Shown in pieces: positions 34,401 through 45,656 of a stretch of DNA of 64,000 bases. The notes under the pieces are model-generated. The model was not told where the DNA came from. It searched no databases and worked only from the letters and a program-made list of their open reading frames with translations. Position 1 is the stretch's first letter; each line of letters opens with the position of its first letter. The translations under genes and the position numbers were made by a program. Origin of the DNA: Undibacterium sp. 5I1 (GTDB taxonomy: Bacteria > Pseudomonadota > Gammaproteobacteria > Burkholderiales > Burkholderiaceae_D); the NCBI RefSeq assembly GCF_034314085.1, contig NZ_JAVIWI010000001.1:992001-1056000 (forward strand). The letters are read 5' to 3'.

Positions 34401-37400
34401 GCGATTCCTCCCGAGGTTTTAATTTATCGCGGTGGGCTCTGGAACACATTCCATTAACCCGTTACTTAATTGTGGTGCTGTTATTAGGCGGCATTTTGAG
34501 CTATGGACGGCTGGGGCAAGATGAAGATCCTCCATTCACTTTCCGTAATATGGTGGTTAGGGCCGTTTGGCCTGGTGCAACTGCTTTGCAGATGGCGGAG
34601 CAAGTAACCGATAAACTTGAGAAGAAACTACAAGAGACGCCGTATATAGACAAAATACGCAGCTACTCCAAGCCTGGTGAGACCCTCATCATTTTGCAAT
34701 TACGCGAATCGACTCCACCAAAAGAGACCGCACAATCCTGGTATCAAGTCCGTAAAAAAATTGGAGATATCAGCAGCACTTTGCCATCTGGTGTGCTCGG
34801 TCCATTTTTTAATGATGAATTTGGTGATACCTACGGATCTATCTTTGCTCTGTCTGGCGATGGATTTACCTATGAGCAGGTCAAAGAATATGCGGACTTT
34901 GTACGTCAGCAATTTTTGCGCATACCGACAGTTGCTAAGGTTGAGTTGTTTGGCGTGCAAGATGAGAAAATCAATATTGAATTTTCTCAAAAAAAGTTTT
35001 CTCAGTTAGGAGTTTCTTTTGACACGATTGTTAGTCAAATTAATTCCCAAAATACGATTAATGCCACAGGTATTCTAACGACCGCAGCAGATAATTTACA
35101 GGTCAGGATTTCTGGTGCGTTAGTGACAGTAAAAGATCTAGAAAATCTGCAATTACGCGCCAATGGAACCACTTTTCGTTTAGGTGATTTTGCGACAGTT
35201 AAGCGAGAGTATAAAAATCCTCCGCAGGATAAAATGCGCTTCAACGGTAAAGAAGTAATTGGTCTTGGTATTTCCATGGAGCGAGGCGGGAATATTATTG
35301 ACCTAGGTAAAAATCTCGAAAAAGCGACAGCCGAGGTTAAGAGCAAATTACCTGTTGGTATTCAGATTGAACGCGTTTCTGATCAACCTAAAATGGTTGC
35401 GTCTTCTGTTGGCGAGTTTGTCCATACTTTAATTGAGGCCGTGGTTATTGTCTTGGCGGTGAGTTTTCTCGCTTTGGGTTTGCATACTAAACCATTCCGT
35501 TTAGATGTATGGCCTGGCTTAGTCGTCGGCTTGACTATTCCTTTGGTGCTGGCAGTGACGTTTTTGTTTATGCGGATATTTGATATTGACCTGCATAAAA
35601 TTTCTCTAGGTGCCCTGATTATTGCACTTGGACTGTTAGTCGACGACGCCATTATTGCCGTTGAGATGATGGTGCGCAAAATGGAAGAGGGCTTCTCTCG
35701 TTTTGATGCCGCGACTTTTGCTTACACGTCAACCGCGATGCCGATGTTGACGGGGACCTTGATTACAGCGGCAGGATTTTTGCCGATTGGTTTAGCTAAA
35801 TCTGCCGCGGGGGAATACACATTTTCGATGTTCTCAGTAAACACGTTAGCTTTGATTATCTCTTGGTTGGCGGCGGTGTTATTTACTCCTTACCTTGGTT
35901 ACTTGCTACTCAAGGTGAAGCCATCCTCTAATGCTGACGGTCATCATGAATTATTTGACACACCATTTTATTCACGTTTCCGTAAGCTGGTTACCTGGTG
36001 TGTTGAATGGCGAAAAACTACCATCCTCATTACGCTTGGTGTCTTTGGCTTAGGTATTTTCGGTTTTAAATTTATTGAGCAGCAATTTTTCCCTGATTCT
36101 AGTCGCCCTGAACTGATGGTGGAGTTGTGGTTGCCAGAAGGAAGTTCCTTCGGGGCGACCGAGGCACAGGCTAAAAAGTTTGAGCAGTTCATTCAAAAAC
36201 AAGAAGGTGTTGAGAGCGTGACCAGCTATGTTGGTACTGGCAGTCCACGTTTTTATTTGCCGCTAGATCAAATCTTCCCTCAGACGAATGTGGCGCAAAT
36301 CGTTGTGTTGCCAAAAGATCTTGAGGCTAGAAACGCGCTACGTTTAAAAATCGTCAATGTGTTTAAAGTTGATTTTCCTGAAGTACGTGGACGCGTTAAG
36401 GTGTTGCCTAGTGGTCCACCTGTTCCTTATCCTGTGCAGTTCCGCGTGACAGGTTTAGAAGTCGCCAAGGTTCGTGAGGTGGCAGATCGGGTTAAAGATG
36501 TCATGCGTGCCAATCCTAATGCTATTGGCGTCAATGATAATTGGAATGAGTCAGTGAAGGTTGTGCGTATCGATTTGGATCAAGATAAATTGCGTGCCTT
36601 AGGTGTTACTTCGCAATCAGTAATGCGGGCGGCGAATACTATTTTGACAGGTTCAACTGTTGGACAATTTAGGGATGGCAATAAGCTCATTGATATCGTG
36701 GTTCGGCAACCTGTTGATGAGCGATCAACCATCAATGCGTTAGGCGATGCAAATATTCCTACGGCAAGTGGTAAGTCTGTTCCCTTATCTCAAGTAGCAA
36801 GAATTAATCTGGTTTGGGAGCCTGGTGTAGTCTGGCGCGAGGGACGGGAGTGGGCAGTTACGGTTCAGTGTGACGTTGTCGATGGCATACAGGGTCCGAC
36901 GGTTTCCAGCCAGATTTCGCCTAAGTTAGAGAAAATTCGCTCTGAGTTATTACCTGGCTACAAAATTGAATTGGCTGGTGCAGCGGCAGATAGTGGGAAA
37001 GCGCAAGAATCAATATCGGCAAATGTACCTTTAGTGATATTCATTATTTTTACTTTATTGATGTTGCAATTGCATAGCTTCTCACGTTCTTTATTGGTAT
37101 TTTTGACTGGGCCACTTGGTATTGCCGGCGCAGCGATGGCTTTATTACTATTGCATAGACCGTTCGGCTTTGTTGCGCAGCTAGGAGTGATTGCCTTGTT
37201 TGGAATGATTATTCGCAATTCGATTATTTTGATTGATCAGATTGAGCAAGATATTCAAGCAGGCGCTTCCGCTTGGGACGCGATTGTGGAGTCGGCTGTG
37301 AGGCGTTTCCGTCCAATTATTTTGACAGCCGCCGCAGCAGTTTTAGCGATGATTCCGTTGTCCCGATCAGTTTTTTGGGGGCCAATGGCAGTCGCGATCA

Positions 37401-37489
37401 TGGGTGGATTGATCATTGCGACAGCTTTAACTTTGCTATTTTTACCTGCTTTATATGCTGCATGGTTTAGGGTGAAAAGACCAGTTTGA
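34397..37489 (+). CDS. RND multidrug efflux transporter, inner-membrane pump
   Basis: 1030 residues, the normal size of HAE-1 type RND pumps. It has twelve membrane segments with the proton-relay Asp pair in TM4 (GLLVDDAIIAVEMMVRK), two large periplasmic loops, and the typical ending PMAVAIMGGLIIATALTLLFLPALY. The N-terminus (LTRYLIVVLLLGGILSYGRLGQDEDPPFTFRNMVV) is more like the VexF/MdtC-like or CzcA-distant branch than AcrB. The lack of heavy-metal signatures favours drugs, bile-like detergents or dyes as substrates. It is co-translated with the adaptor gene. Confidence 0.93.
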   Translation: MSDSSRGFNLSRWALEHIPLTRYLIVVLLLGGILSYGRLGQDEDPPFTFRNMVVRAVWPGATALQMAEQVTDKLEKKLQETPYIDKIRSYSKPGETLIILQLRESTPPKETAQSWYQVRKKIGDISSTLPSGVLGPFFNDEFGDTYGSIFALSGDGFTYEQVKEYADFVRQQFLRIPTVAKVELFGVQDEKINIEFSQKKFSQLGVSFDTIVSQINSQNTINATGILTTAADNLQVRISGALVTVKDLENLQLRANGTTFRLGDFATVKREYKNPPQDKMRFNGKEVIGLGISMERGGNIIDLGKNLEKATAEVKSKLPVGIQIERVSDQPKMVASSVGEFVHTLIEAVVIVLAVSFLALGLHTKPFRLDVWPGLVVGLTIPLVLAVTFLFMRIFDIDLHKISLGALIIALGLLVDDAIIAVEMMVRKMEEGFSRFDAATFAYTSTAMPMLTGTLITAAGFLPIGLAKSAAGEYTFSMFSVNTLALIISWLAAVLFTPYLGYLLLKVKPSSNADGHHELFDTPFYSRFRKLVTWCVEWRKTTILITLGVFGLGIFGFKFIEQQFFPDSSRPELMVELWLPEGSSFGATEAQAKKFEQFIQKQEGVESVTSYVGTGSPRFYLPLDQIFPQTNVAQIVVLPKDLEARNALRLKIVNVFKVDFPEVRGRVKVLPSGPPVPYPVQFRVTGLEVAKVREVADRVKDVMRANPNAIGVNDNWNESVKVVRIDLDQDKLRALGVTSQSVMRAANTILTGSTVGQFRDGNKLIDIVVRQPVDERSTINALGDANIPTASGKSVPLSQVARINLVWEPGVVWREGREWAVTVQCDVVDGIQGPTVSSQISPKLEKIRSELLPGYKIELAGAAADSGKAQESISANVPLVIFIIFTLLMLQLHSFSRSLLVFLTGPLGIAGAAMALLLLHRPFGFVAQLGVIALFGMIIRNSIILIDQIEQDIQAGASAWDAIVESAVRRFRPIILTAAAAVLAMIPLSRSVFWGPMAVAIMGGLIIATALTLLFLPALYAAWFRVKRPV

Positions 37490-37714
37490 TAGGCTCTGAT
37501 TGTGAATGCGAGTCGGGCTTGCTACTGTTTATATAGTGAGCCTGACTAAATAATTGCAAAGCAAACTCTAAAAAAGAGCCACATCGGATTAAAATCCAGT
37601 AGAATACGCGGCTGGAGTTGAAATGCCACATGCAATAGTCTTGGGCGACACTTGAATTTCGGGTCGCCCTTTGCTTTTGTGCCAGTTTTTAATTTTGGCA
37701 AGTGTTCTCATCCC

Positions 37715-37801
37715 GCGAGGATGGCGAAATTGGTAGACGCACCAGGTTTAGGTCCTGACGCCAGTAATGGTGTGGGGGTTCGAGTCCCCCTCCTCGCACC
37801 A
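37715..37801 (+). tRNA. tRNA-Leu (TAG)
   Basis: 87 bases with the long variable arm of class II tRNAs. The acceptor GCGAGGA pairs with TCCTCGC, followed by an encoded CCA. The anticodon loop TTTAGGT gives anticodon TAG (UAG). It ends 28 bases before the tig start, so tig may be expressed partly from the tRNA promoter. Confidence 0.97.
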
Positions 37802-37829
37802 CAGAATTTTTTTTATTTGGACGATTTTC

Positions 37830-39173
37830 ATGGCAACTGCAGTCGAAACTTTAGATAAATTGGAACGCCGTCTTACTATTTCTTTTCCGATCGCCGATGT
37901 GCAATCTGAAGTGGAAAAGCGTTTGAAATTGCGCGCACGCACAGCGAAAGCCCCTGGCTTCCGCCCTGGAAAAGTGCCGATGAAAATGGTCGCCGCGCAG
38001 CACGGTTATCAAGTCGAAAATGAAGTCTTAAATGATAAAGTTGGCCAGGCATTTAATGTCGCTGCTAACGAGAATAAATTGCGCGTCGCTGGATATCCAC
38101 GCATTGAACCAAAATCTGGTGAAGGCGTAGCCGAAGGTAGTTTAGCCTTCGACGCAACGTTTGAAATATATCCAGATGTTGTAGTTGGTGATTTGTCTTC
38201 TGCAGAAGTAGAACAAGTTAAAGCTGAAGTATCCGATGCGGAAATTGATAAAACTATCGATATTTTACGCAAGCAACGCGTTCACTTTCATGTCAAAGGT
38301 GAGCAAGGTGCTCATGGAGACGGTGGTGACTTATCGGCAAAAAATGGTGATCGTGCGACTTTAGACTTCGTTGGTAAAATTGATGGTGTAGAGTTTGCTG
38401 GCGGCAAAGCTGAAGATTTTGCTTTTGTGCTAGGCGAGGGTCGTATGTTGCCTGAATTTGAAGCTGCTACGTTAGGCTTGAAATCTGGCGAGAGCAAAAC
38501 ATTCCCATTGTCGTTTCCATCAGATTATCACGGTAAAGATGTAGCTGGTAAAACTGCAGAGTTCACTGTCACTCTGAAAAAACTAGAGTGGGCACATCTT
38601 CCTGATGTTGACGCTGAATTTGCAAAAAGTCTAGGTGTAGACGATGGTGATTTAGTCAAAATGCGCGCTGATATCAAAGAAAATCTTGAGCGTGAAGTTA
38701 AAGGTCGCGTTAAAGCTAAAACTAAAGATAGTGTAATGGATGCTTTAGTTAAAGCCGTAGAATTTGATGTGCCAAAATCCTTGGTAGAGCAAGACGGTCA
38801 ACGCTTGGCAGAGATGACTCGTCAAGACATGGCTCAGCGCGGTATGAATGTTGCAGATGTTCCATTCCCACCAGAATTGTTTACGGCGCAAGCGGAACGC
38901 CGTGTTCGTTTAGGATTGATATTGGCTGAGTTAGTAAAAGCTAATAATTTGCAAGCAACTGCTGAGCAGATTAAAGCGCAAGTCGAAGATTTCGCTCAGA
39001 GCTATGAAGATCCTCAGCAGGTCGTTAAATATTATTTTAGTGACCGTAATCGCTTAGCTGAAGTTGAAGCCCTTGTATTAGAAGAAAACGTCGTTAACTA
39101 TGTCTTAGGTAAGTCAAAAGTCACTGACAAGGTGTTACCTTTTGATGAATTAATGGGTAACAACGCGCAATAA
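37830..39173 (+). CDS. tig: Trigger factor (ribosome-associated chaperone)
   Basis: 447 residues from the ATG at 37830 ([16 protein letters not shown]), the family start; the frame opening at 37767 runs inside tRNA-Leu and is rejected. It has a ribosome-binding domain with [12 protein letters not shown] (residues about 45-56), a PPIase/FKBP domain ([25 protein letters not shown]...[11 protein letters not shown]), and a long helical chaperone domain. It binds nascent chains at the ribosome exit. It is first in the tig-clpP-clpX-lon series; clpP follows after 15 bases. Confidence 0.97.
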   Translation: MATAVETLDKLERRLTISFPIADVQSEVEKRLKLRARTAKAPGFRPGKVPMKMVAAQHGYQVENEVLNDKVGQAFNVAANENKLRVAGYPRIEPKSGEGVAEGSLAFDATFEIYPDVVVGDLSSAEVEQVKAEVSDAEIDKTIDILRKQRVHFHVKGEQGAHGDGGDLSAKNGDRATLDFVGKIDGVEFAGGKAEDFAFVLGEGRMLPEFEAATLGLKSGESKTFPLSFPSDYHGKDVAGKTAEFTVTLKKLEWAHLPDVDAEFAKSLGVDDGDLVKMRADIKENLEREVKGRVKAKTKDSVMDALVKAVEFDVPKSLVEQDGQRLAEMTRQDMAQRGMNVADVPFPPELFTAQAERRVRLGLILAELVKANNLQATAEQIKAQVEDFAQSYEDPQQVVKYYFSDRNRLAEVEALVLEENVVNYVLGKSKVTDKVLPFDELMGNNAQ

Positions 39174-39188
39174 CTAAAGGGAAATCCA

Positions 39189-39815
39189 ATGACAGGCATT
39201 ATTCGTGGTTCAGCATTAGATACCAACATGCTCGGTATGGTGCCTATGGTTATAGAGCAAAGTGGTCGCGGCGAACGTGCTTACGACATTTACTCTCGCT
39301 TGTTAAAAGAGCGTGTGATCTTTCTAGTTGGGCCAGTAAATGATCAAGCTGCAAATTTAATCGTAGCTCAGTTATTGTTTTTGGAAAGTGAAAATCCTGA
39401 TAAGGATATTTCGCTTTACATTAATTCTCCGGGTGGCTCTGTATCAGCTGGTATGGCGATTTATGATACCATGCAATTTATTAAGCCTGATATATCCACT
39501 TTGTGTACAGGTTTGGCCGCGTCAATGGGTGCATTTTTATTGGCTGCTGGTGCGAAAGGCAAACGTTTCTCACTGCCAAATTCTCGTATTATGATTCACC
39601 AACCTTTGGGTGGTGCTCAAGGTCAAGCCTCTGACATAGAAATACAGGCGCGTGAAATTTTGTACCTGCGTGAACGTTTGAATGGAATCCTAGCTGACAA
39701 AACTGGCCAGACAGTTGAGCAAATTGCGAAAGATACTGATCGTGACAACTTTATGTCGGCCGAATCTGCAGCGGAGTATGGTTTAATCGATAAAGTCTTA
39801 ACGCATCGCGCCTGA
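39189..39815 (+). CDS. clpP: ATP-dependent Clp protease proteolytic subunit
   Basis: 208 residues. The catalytic triad can be placed at S112 ([11 protein letters not shown]), H137 (IMIHQPLGG) and D186 (DTDRDNFMS). The N-terminal propeptide and handle helix are as usual. ClpP forms the tetradecameric peptidase chamber that works with ClpX, encoded next. It is 15 bases after tig, and a strong terminator follows, so tig-clpP is one unit. Confidence 0.97.
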   Translation: MTGIIRGSALDTNMLGMVPMVIEQSGRGERAYDIYSRLLKERVIFLVGPVNDQAANLIVAQLLFLESENPDKDISLYINSPGGSVSAGMAIYDTMQFIKPDISTLCTGLAASMGAFLLAAGAKGKRFSLPNSRIMIHQPLGGAQGQASDIEIQAREILYLRERLNGILADKTGQTVEQIAKDTDRDNFMSAESAAEYGLIDKVLTHRA

Positions 39816-39842
39816 TATACTAAAAATATTGAGTAATTAGAA

Positions 39843-39877
39843 GACGTCCGCGCTTATTAAGTGCGGACGTTTTTTAT
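39843..39877 (+). terminator. Rho-independent terminator after clpP
   Basis: GACGTCCGCGCTT pairs with AAGTGCGGACGTT around a short AT loop and is followed by a T run. It separates tig-clpP from clpX. Confidence 0.88.
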
Positions 39878-40031
39878 TGTGCTCTATAATTAAATTGCTA
39901 GCGGGTTTTATATTGATTTGTTATCTTCGTATTTTCGTGTCCTTCTTCAATGACATATATCGGATTTACGGTTAATATCAAAATTATTCTCGCTTAATTT
40001 TTGCTTAATTCCTGTTAAAGATATACGTACT

Positions 40032-41303
40032 ATGCCTGATAAAAAATCCTCCACTGGCGAAAAGCTTTTATATTGTTCTTTTTGTGGCAAAAGCCAACAT
40101 GAGGTTAAAAAACTAATTGCAGGTCCGTCTGTTTTCATTTGCGATGAATGCATCGATCTGTGTAACGATATTATTCGTGACGAAGTTAGCAACTTGGAAT
40201 CTATTTCCAGTGCAAAAACTGATCTGCCAACACCTTTAGAAATTACAGCTTTGCTTGATCAATATGTAATTGGTCAAGTAACAGCAAAACGTATTCTTGC
40301 TGTAGCTGTTTATAATCATTACAAGCGCTTAAAGCATCTTGGTAAAAAAGATGGTATTGAGCTATCTAAGAGCAATATCCTTTTGGTCGGCCCAACTGGG
40401 TCAGGTAAGACCTTACTTGCACAAACTTTAGCACGTATGCTCAATGTGCCGTTTGTAATTGCTGATGCGACAACTTTGACTGAGGCTGGCTATGTAGGCG
40501 AAGACGTTGAAAATATTATTCAAAAGCTGCTTCAAAACTGCAACTATGAAGTTGAGCGAGCCCAAAAAGGGATCGTTTATATTGATGAAATCGATAAAAT
40601 ATCTCGTAAGTCAGATAATCCTTCAATTACCCGCGATGTTTCTGGAGAAGGCGTACAGCAAGCATTATTGAAATTGATTGAGGGTACGATGGCATCCGTG
40701 CCACCGCAGGGAGGGCGCAAACACCCTAATCAAGATTTCATTCAGATCGATACCACAAATATTATGTTTATTTGTGGCGGTGCATTTGATGGTTTGGCTA
40801 AGATTATTTCTGACCGCTCTGAACGCAGCGGCATAGGATTTTCTGCTAGCGTGAAAAGTCAGGCAGAGAAGAGTGCTAGCCAGGTTATGCAAGATGCAGA
40901 ACCGCAAGATTTGATTCGTTTTGGTTTGATCCCTGAGCTTGTCGGTCGTTTGCCTGTGATTGCAACTCTCAACGAGCTTGATGAGACGGCATTAATTCAA
41001 ATCTTGGTCGAGCCGAAGAATGCGCTGATCAAGCAATATTCTAAATTGCTTGAAATGGAGGGTGCTGAGCTTGAAATCAGGCCAGCAGCTTTGCAAGCAA
41101 TTGCAAAAAAAGCAATCGCACGTAAAACAGGTGCACGAGGCTTAAGATCTATTCTTGAGCACGCGTTGCTAGATGTTATGTATGATTTGCCTAGCGAGCA
41201 AAATGTTTCTAAAGTGGTTATTGATGAAAATACTATTACCAATGGCGCAAAACCTTTGTTGATTTACGACGAGCAACCGAAGGTGTCAGGTATAAAATCT
41301 TAA
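40032..41303 (+). CDS. clpX: ATP-dependent Clp protease ATP-binding subunit ClpX
   Basis: 423 residues. It has an N-terminal zinc-binding domain with two CxxC pairs (YCSFCGK and CDECIDLC), Walker A GPTGSGKT, Walker B IDEIDKI, and the pore loop [10 protein letters not shown]. It unfolds substrates and feeds them to ClpP. The ATG at 40032 is the canonical start. It has its own promoter region after the clpP terminator, and another terminator follows before lon. Confidence 0.97.
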   Translation: MPDKKSSTGEKLLYCSFCGKSQHEVKKLIAGPSVFICDECIDLCNDIIRDEVSNLESISSAKTDLPTPLEITALLDQYVIGQVTAKRILAVAVYNHYKRLKHLGKKDGIELSKSNILLVGPTGSGKTLLAQTLARMLNVPFVIADATTLTEAGYVGEDVENIIQKLLQNCNYEVERAQKGIVYIDEIDKISRKSDNPSITRDVSGEGVQQALLKLIEGTMASVPPQGGRKHPNQDFIQIDTTNIMFICGGAFDGLAKIISDRSERSGIGFSASVKSQAEKSASQVMQDAEPQDLIRFGLIPELVGRLPVIATLNELDETALIQILVEPKNALIKQYSKLLEMEGAELEIRPAALQAIAKKAIARKTGARGLRSILEHALLDVMYDLPSEQNVSKVVIDENTITNGAKPLLIYDEQPKVSGIKS

Positions 41304-41396
41304 TCCTTTAAAATTGTGGGTGAATGTCATAATTGATCCACGGTATTTGGAATAAGCAGTACAATTAATTACACAATAAAATTGAGCTTCAATCGA

Positions 41397-41433
41397 AAAG
41401 CTACCCGGAGTTTCTCTCTGAGTGGCTTTTTTT
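41397..41433 (+). terminator. Rho-independent terminator after clpX
   Basis: AAGCTACCCGGAG pairs with CTCTGAGTGGCTT with some mismatches, then T7. Confidence 0.75.
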
Positions 41434-41453
41434 ATTGTTTTTCGGATGACGGG

Positions 41454-41483
41454 CTTGAGATTTAGCCTAGTGCGCCAATCTAT
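41454..41483 (+). promoter_or_regulatory. Candidate sigma-32 heat-shock promoter of lon
   Basis: CTTGAGA (41454-41460), 14 bases, then CCAATCTA (41475-41482) resembles the sigma-32 pattern CTTGAAA-N13-15-CCCATNTA. It lies about 30 bases before the lon ATG, and lon is a known heat-shock gene. Confidence 0.6.
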
Positions 41484-41511
41484 ATACTAGAAATTTTGAA
41501 TAAGGTGCGCC

Positions 41512-43926
41512 ATGACAACTTCTATAATTACTGAACAAACCGAATTGCCTTTATTGCCACTGCGCGATGTGGTTGTGTTTCCACACATGGTTATTCCTTT
41601 ATTTGTGGGGCGTCCAAAGTCCATTAAAGCTTTGGAAGCAGCAATGGAGCAGGGCAAGAGCATCATGTTGGCGGCACAAAAAGCTGCAGCAAAAGATGAG
41701 CCATCTGCTGACGATATTTACGAAATCGGCTGCATTGCCAATATTTTACAAATGTTGAAATTGCCAGACGGCACTGTTAAGGTGCTGGTCGAGGGTGCGC
41801 AGCGTGCACGTATCCACAAGATTACTGAAACAGAGTCTCACTTCACAGCAGAGCTCACTCCTGTTGCGCTGGAAGAGGGTGATGACTCTGAAGTAGAGGC
41901 AATGCGCCGTGCAATCGTTCAGCAATTTGATCAATATGTAAAACTGAATAAAAAAATCCCACCTGAAATTTTGGCATCACTTTCCGGAATTGATGATGCG
42001 GGTCGGTTAGCCGATACGATTGCTGCACATTTGCCTTTGAAGCTAGAGCAAAAGCAAGTCATTCTGGAAATTTTTAGCGTTGCCAAACGTTTAGAACATT
42101 TGCTTGGTCAATTGGAGGGTGAGCTTGACATTCTGCAAGTAGAAAAGCGTATCCGTGGCCGTGTTAAGCGTCAGATGGAAAAATCTCAGCGTGAATACTA
42201 TTTGAATGAGCAAGTAAAAGCGATTCAAAAAGAACTCGGTGAAGGTGATGAAGGTGCTGACATCGATGAGTTAGAAAAGAAAATTCTAGCCGCAAAGATG
42301 CCGAAAGAAGCGCATAACAAAGCGATGAATGAGTTGAAAAAGCTTAAAATGATGTCGCCTATGTCTGCTGAGGCAACTGTTGTTCGCAACTATATAGACA
42401 CGATCGTTAATTTACCTTGGAAGAAAAAATCCAAGGTAAACAATGATTTAACTAACGCTGAAAAAGTGTTGGAAGATGATCACTTTGGTTTAGATAAGGT
42501 CAAAGAGCGTATTCTGGAATATCTTGCCGTACAACAGCGCGTTGATAAACTGAAAGCGCCAATATTGTGTTTGGTCGGCCCCCCAGGTGTGGGTAAGACC
42601 TCCCTTGGTCAATCTATAGCACGTGCTACTAATCGTAAGTTTGTACGTATGGCGCTGGGCGGTGTTCGTGACGAGGCGGAGATCCGCGGTCATCGACGCA
42701 CTTATATTGGCTCTATGCCCGGTAAGATATTGCAAAGCTTATCGAAAGTAGGCGTGCGTAATCCATTATTTTTACTGGATGAAGTAGATAAAATGGGGGC
42801 GGATTTCCGTGGCGACCCGTCTTCTGCGTTACTTGAGGTGCTAGATCCTGAACAAAACCATACTTTTTCTGATCATTACATCGAAGTTGATTTCGATTTA
42901 TCAGATGTTATGTTTGTAGCGACCTCTAATTCATACAACATTCCGCCAGCTTTGTTGGATCGTATGGAGGTTATTCGTTTGTCGGGTTATACCGAAGACG
43001 AAAAAGCTAGCATTGCCCAGCGTTACTTACTTCCTAAACAAATTAAAAATAATGGTTTGAAGGATGGTGAAATCAGTGTTGCTGAAAGTGCTATTCGAGA
43101 CATTATTCGTTATTACACTAGAGAAGCAGGGGTACGTTCCTTAGAGCGTGAGTTATCAAAAATTTGTCGCAAAGTCGTTAAAATGCTCTTACTTAAAAAG
43201 AGTGAAAAGAAAGCAACGATTACATCAAAAAATCTTGATAAGTTTTTGGGTGTTCGTCGTTACGATTTTGGTGTGGCGGTCAAAGATAACCAGGTTGGAC
43301 AAGTCGTTGGTCTTGCGTGGACTGAAGTCGGCGGCGATTTATTGACAATTGAAGCAGTTGCAATGCCTGGTAAAGGTGGCGTGATACGTACCGGTACTTT
43401 AGGCGATGTGATGAAGGAGTCGATTGAAGCTGCTCGCACCGTAGTTCGCAGTCGTGCGAAGCGCTTGGGTATTAAGCCAGATGTGTTTGAAAAAAGTGAT
43501 ATTCATATTCACGTTCCAGAGGGGGCAACGCCAAAAGATGGTCCTTCCGCTGGTATTGCTATGACGACAGCTCTGGTATCTGTTTTTACCGGGATACCGG
43601 TACGTGCAGATGTAGCGATGACTGGTGAGATTACCTTGCGTGGTGAAGTATTGCCTATCGGTGGTCTAAAAGAGAAATTATTGGCCGCTCATCGAGGCGG
43701 AATTAAGACGGTTTTAATTCCTGAAGAGAATGCTAAAGATTTAACTGAGATTCCTGATAACGTCAAAAATAAGCTAGAAATCATTCCAGTGCGTTGGATA
43801 GATAAAGTCTTAGAAATTGCTTTAGAACGTCAGCCAGTTGCTTTGACTGATGAAGAAGTTTTAGTAGCTGCTACGGCCACTAAAGTTGAAGGTGGCGTTG
43901 ATGTTGGTGGTGTTGTAAAGCATTGA
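41512..43926 (+). CDS. lon: ATP-dependent protease Lon (LonA type)
   Basis: 804 residues. It has an N-terminal substrate-binding LON domain ([23 protein letters not shown]), a coiled-coil linker, an AAA+ module with Walker A GPPGVGKT, and a C-terminal protease domain. The Ser-Lys dyad is in [11 protein letters not shown] (Ser) and [15 protein letters not shown] (Lys). It is a soluble homohexamer that degrades misfolded proteins. It is preceded by its own probable sigma-32 promoter and followed by a strong terminator, so it is transcribed apart from clpX. Confidence 0.98.
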   Translation: MTTSIITEQTELPLLPLRDVVVFPHMVIPLFVGRPKSIKALEAAMEQGKSIMLAAQKAAAKDEPSADDIYEIGCIANILQMLKLPDGTVKVLVEGAQRARIHKITETESHFTAELTPVALEEGDDSEVEAMRRAIVQQFDQYVKLNKKIPPEILASLSGIDDAGRLADTIAAHLPLKLEQKQVILEIFSVAKRLEHLLGQLEGELDILQVEKRIRGRVKRQMEKSQREYYLNEQVKAIQKELGEGDEGADIDELEKKILAAKMPKEAHNKAMNELKKLKMMSPMSAEATVVRNYIDTIVNLPWKKKSKVNNDLTNAEKVLEDDHFGLDKVKERILEYLAVQQRVDKLKAPILCLVGPPGVGKTSLGQSIARATNRKFVRMALGGVRDEAEIRGHRRTYIGSMPGKILQSLSKVGVRNPLFLLDEVDKMGADFRGDPSSALLEVLDPEQNHTFSDHYIEVDFDLSDVMFVATSNSYNIPPALLDRMEVIRLSGYTEDEKASIAQRYLLPKQIKNNGLKDGEISVAESAIRDIIRYYTREAGVRSLERELSKICRKVVKMLLLKKSEKKATITSKNLDKFLGVRRYDFGVAVKDNQVGQVVGLAWTEVGGDLLTIEAVAMPGKGGVIRTGTLGDVMKESIEAARTVVRSRAKRLGIKPDVFEKSDIHIHVPEGATPKDGPSAGIAMTTALVSVFTGIPVRADVAMTGEITLRGEVLPIGGLKEKLLAAHRGGIKTVLIPEENAKDLTEIPDNVKNKLEIIPVRWIDKVLEIALERQPVALTDEEVLVAATATKVEGGVDVGGVVKH

Positions 43927-43986
43927 GCCTGATCCGAAATTTGGTTTTAATCAGATAGTTTTCTCTGATTAAAAACTAAAGAAATT

Positions 43987-44020
43987 AAAATGGCCGCTAG
44001 TTACCTAGTGGCCATTTTTT
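43987..44020 (+). terminator. Rho-independent terminator after lon
   Basis: AAAATGGCCGCTAG and CTAGTGGCCATTTT form the stem, with a TTAC loop and a T tail. The A-rich left side may make it bidirectional. Confidence 0.9.
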
Positions 44021-44162
44021 ATTCATAATTGATTTTCTGGGTTATCTAATCTTTAAATCATTGTCTAAATAGTAAATTAAATTGACCGATAATTTAACTT
44101 TTGTCGAGACGATGAAAGTAGGCTCGAAACATAAAATTTTATGCATTTAATCGGAGTGATTG

Positions 44163-44246
44163 CATACTATGGGTGAGTATATTTTAATTGTCTATGCACC
44201 AATTGAGTAAAATCATGTTTTTCAAAAAGATTGTGGGGAGTATATT
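44163..44246 (-). repeat. Dispersed palindromic element, copy 5
   Basis: On the minus strand it begins ATATACTCCCCACAATCTTT, has CATAGACAATTAAAATATACT as the right inner arm, and ends ACTCACCCATAGTAT. The inner hairpin is eroded, but the ends and spacing fit the family. It lies between the convergent lon and lexA. Confidence 0.6.
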
Positions 44247-44317
44247 GATTGAGTTGGGACGTGACAGATGGAATTTTTTTAATTTCCTGATATTGCCAAT
44301 ACCTAGTAATACATAAC

Positions 44318-44992
44318 TTAAGTCCAGGTTCTGAGCAGCCCAACGGCTAAACCTTCAAGTGAAAAGTCTTGATCAAGTTCATTAATCTTGATATTGGGAT
44401 AATCAGGATTTTCTGCCAATAGCTCGATCATATCCCCTGATTTTTTATAGCGTTTAACCGTAACATCATCCCCCATACGGGCAATCACGATTTGTCCATT
44501 TTTTGCTTCGTTAGATTTTTTTACTGCGAGCAAATCACCATCAAAAATACCGGCATCACGCATAGACATACCACGCACTTTGAGCAGATAGTCTGGAATA
44601 GCTGAAAATAAGGCTGGATCAACTTGATAGGTCGTATCCACATGCTCTTGCGCAAGAATGGGAGATCCTGCTGCTACTCTGCCAACTAGCGGCAAACTAA
44701 GTTGCATTAGTGATGGATGAGGTAGCGCTAATTGAGCACTATAGTTAGGCCTAGCCTTGGTGCTTCCACTGCTTAGTATGGAATCGAGCAATCGTATGCC
44801 GCGTGAGGTACCCGGAGCAATTTCAATAACTCCTTTGCGTGCTAGTGCTTGCAAATGCTCTTCCGCTGCATTGGTGGAGCGAAAACCTAATTCATTCGCA
44901 ATTTCTGCTCTTGTTGGCGGAAATCCAGTATTTTGGATCGCGTCCTTAATTAAATTTAAAATCTGTTCTTGGCGAGCGGTGAGTTTTAGCAT
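44318..44992 (-). CDS. lexA: SOS response repressor LexA
   Basis: 224 residues. It has an N-terminal winged helix ([16 protein letters not shown]...[15 protein letters not shown]), the autocleavage site A108-G109 (RVAAGSP), and the Ser143/Lys180 catalytic dyad (RGMSMRDAG and VTVKRY). It represses DNA damage genes until RecA filaments stimulate self-cleavage. The linker is longer than in E. coli LexA (202 residues). An SOS box lies 48 bases upstream, so the gene is autoregulated. Confidence 0.97.
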   Translation of the reverse strand: MLKLTARQEQILNLIKDAIQNTGFPPTRAEIANELGFRSTNAAEEHLQALARKGVIEIAPGTSRGIRLLDSILSSGSTKARPNYSAQLALPHPSLMQLSLPLVGRVAAGSPILAQEHVDTTYQVDPALFSAIPDYLLKVRGMSMRDAGIFDGDLLAVKKSNEAKNGQIVIARMGDDVTVKRYKKSGDMIELLAENPDYPNIKINELDQDFSLEGLAVGLLRTWT

Positions 44993-45039
44993 GATCGAAT
45001 TCCAATCGTGTAGTTGTGAGACTGGGTTTATATGCAGCC

Positions 45040-45055
45040 TGTATTTTTGTACAGT
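45040..45055. promoter_or_regulatory. LexA (SOS) box upstream of lexA
   Basis: CTGT-N8-ACAG (CTGTATTTTTGTACAG), matching the LexA operator core with an AT-rich centre. It is positioned to overlap the lexA promoter. Confidence 0.85.
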
Positions 45056-45202
45056 ATAAACCTAAAATCTTTTTTATCTCAAAATTTTTTTAAGTCCTCT
45101 CAATGGTTGTGTTACGCATAAATTGGTAGCAGTAAATGTAATAAGCTATTGAAACTATTGAGTAAATTATCAAAGTGCAGTATAGTTATGGGCTTTCCTC
45201 TT

Positions 45203-45230
45203 CCCGCACTCGTCTTGACGCCGAGGCGGG
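45203..45230 (+). promoter_or_regulatory. Candidate S6:S18 r-protein leader hairpin
   Basis: CCCGC-A-CTCG and CGAG-GCGGG form a stem with one bulged A and a TCTTGACGC loop, about 28 bases before the rpsF ATG. A CCG lies on the 3' side. Leaders of rpsF operons in many bacteria carry an S6:S18-binding hairpin with a critical CCG, and this one is in the right place. Confidence 0.45.
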
Positions 45231-45257
45231 CTACTAAATTGTCCACAAGGAGAATAT

Positions 45258-45626
45258 ATGCGTCATTATGAAATCGTATTTATCGTACATCCGGATCAAA
45301 GCGAGCAAGTGCCTGCAATGATCGAACGTTACAAAGCCACAGTTGTTGCACGTAGTGGTCAAGTACACCGTATTGAAGATTGGGGCCGTCGTCAATTGGC
45401 TTACATGATTCAAAAACTGGCAAAAGCACATTATGTTTGCATGAACATTGAGTGCGATGCTGAGACTCTGATTGAGTTGGAAACCGCATTCAAATTCAAT
45501 GATGCAGTTCTGCGCCACCTCACAGTCAAAATGAAGAAAGCTGAAACAGCGCCATCTCCAATGATGAAATCTGTTCAGAAAGAAGATGCTGCTAAAACGC
45601 AACGCGTAGAAGCGCCAGCAGCATAA
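45258..45626 (+). CDS. rpsF: 30S ribosomal protein S6
   Basis: 122 residues starting [18 protein letters not shown], the canonical S6 start, with an AAGGAG ribosome site. The core ferredoxin-like fold is followed by a Lys/Ala-rich tail of about 25 residues. S6 pairs with S18 (rpsR, two genes downstream) in the 30S platform. It is first in the rpsF-priB-rpsR-rplI operon. Confidence 0.97.
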   Translation: MRHYEIVFIVHPDQSEQVPAMIERYKATVVARSGQVHRIEDWGRRQLAYMIQKLAKAHYVCMNIECDAETLIELETAFKFNDAVLRHLTVKMKKAETAPSPMMKSVQKEDAAKTQRVEAPAA

Positions 45627-45656
45627 TTGACACGTTAGAGGACGCTACATAAATCA

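Larger units (their letters stand above)
43927..44317. other. Convergent intergenic region lon / lexA
   Basis: About 390 bases containing the lon terminator and a copy of the dispersed palindromic element. No ORF or other signal is seen. Confidence 0.5.

Noticed and set aside
37767..37829. An upstream start of tig giving 21 extra residues
   Set aside because: The segment lies within tRNA-Leu and the following spacer, while the family consensus begins at the ATG at 37830.
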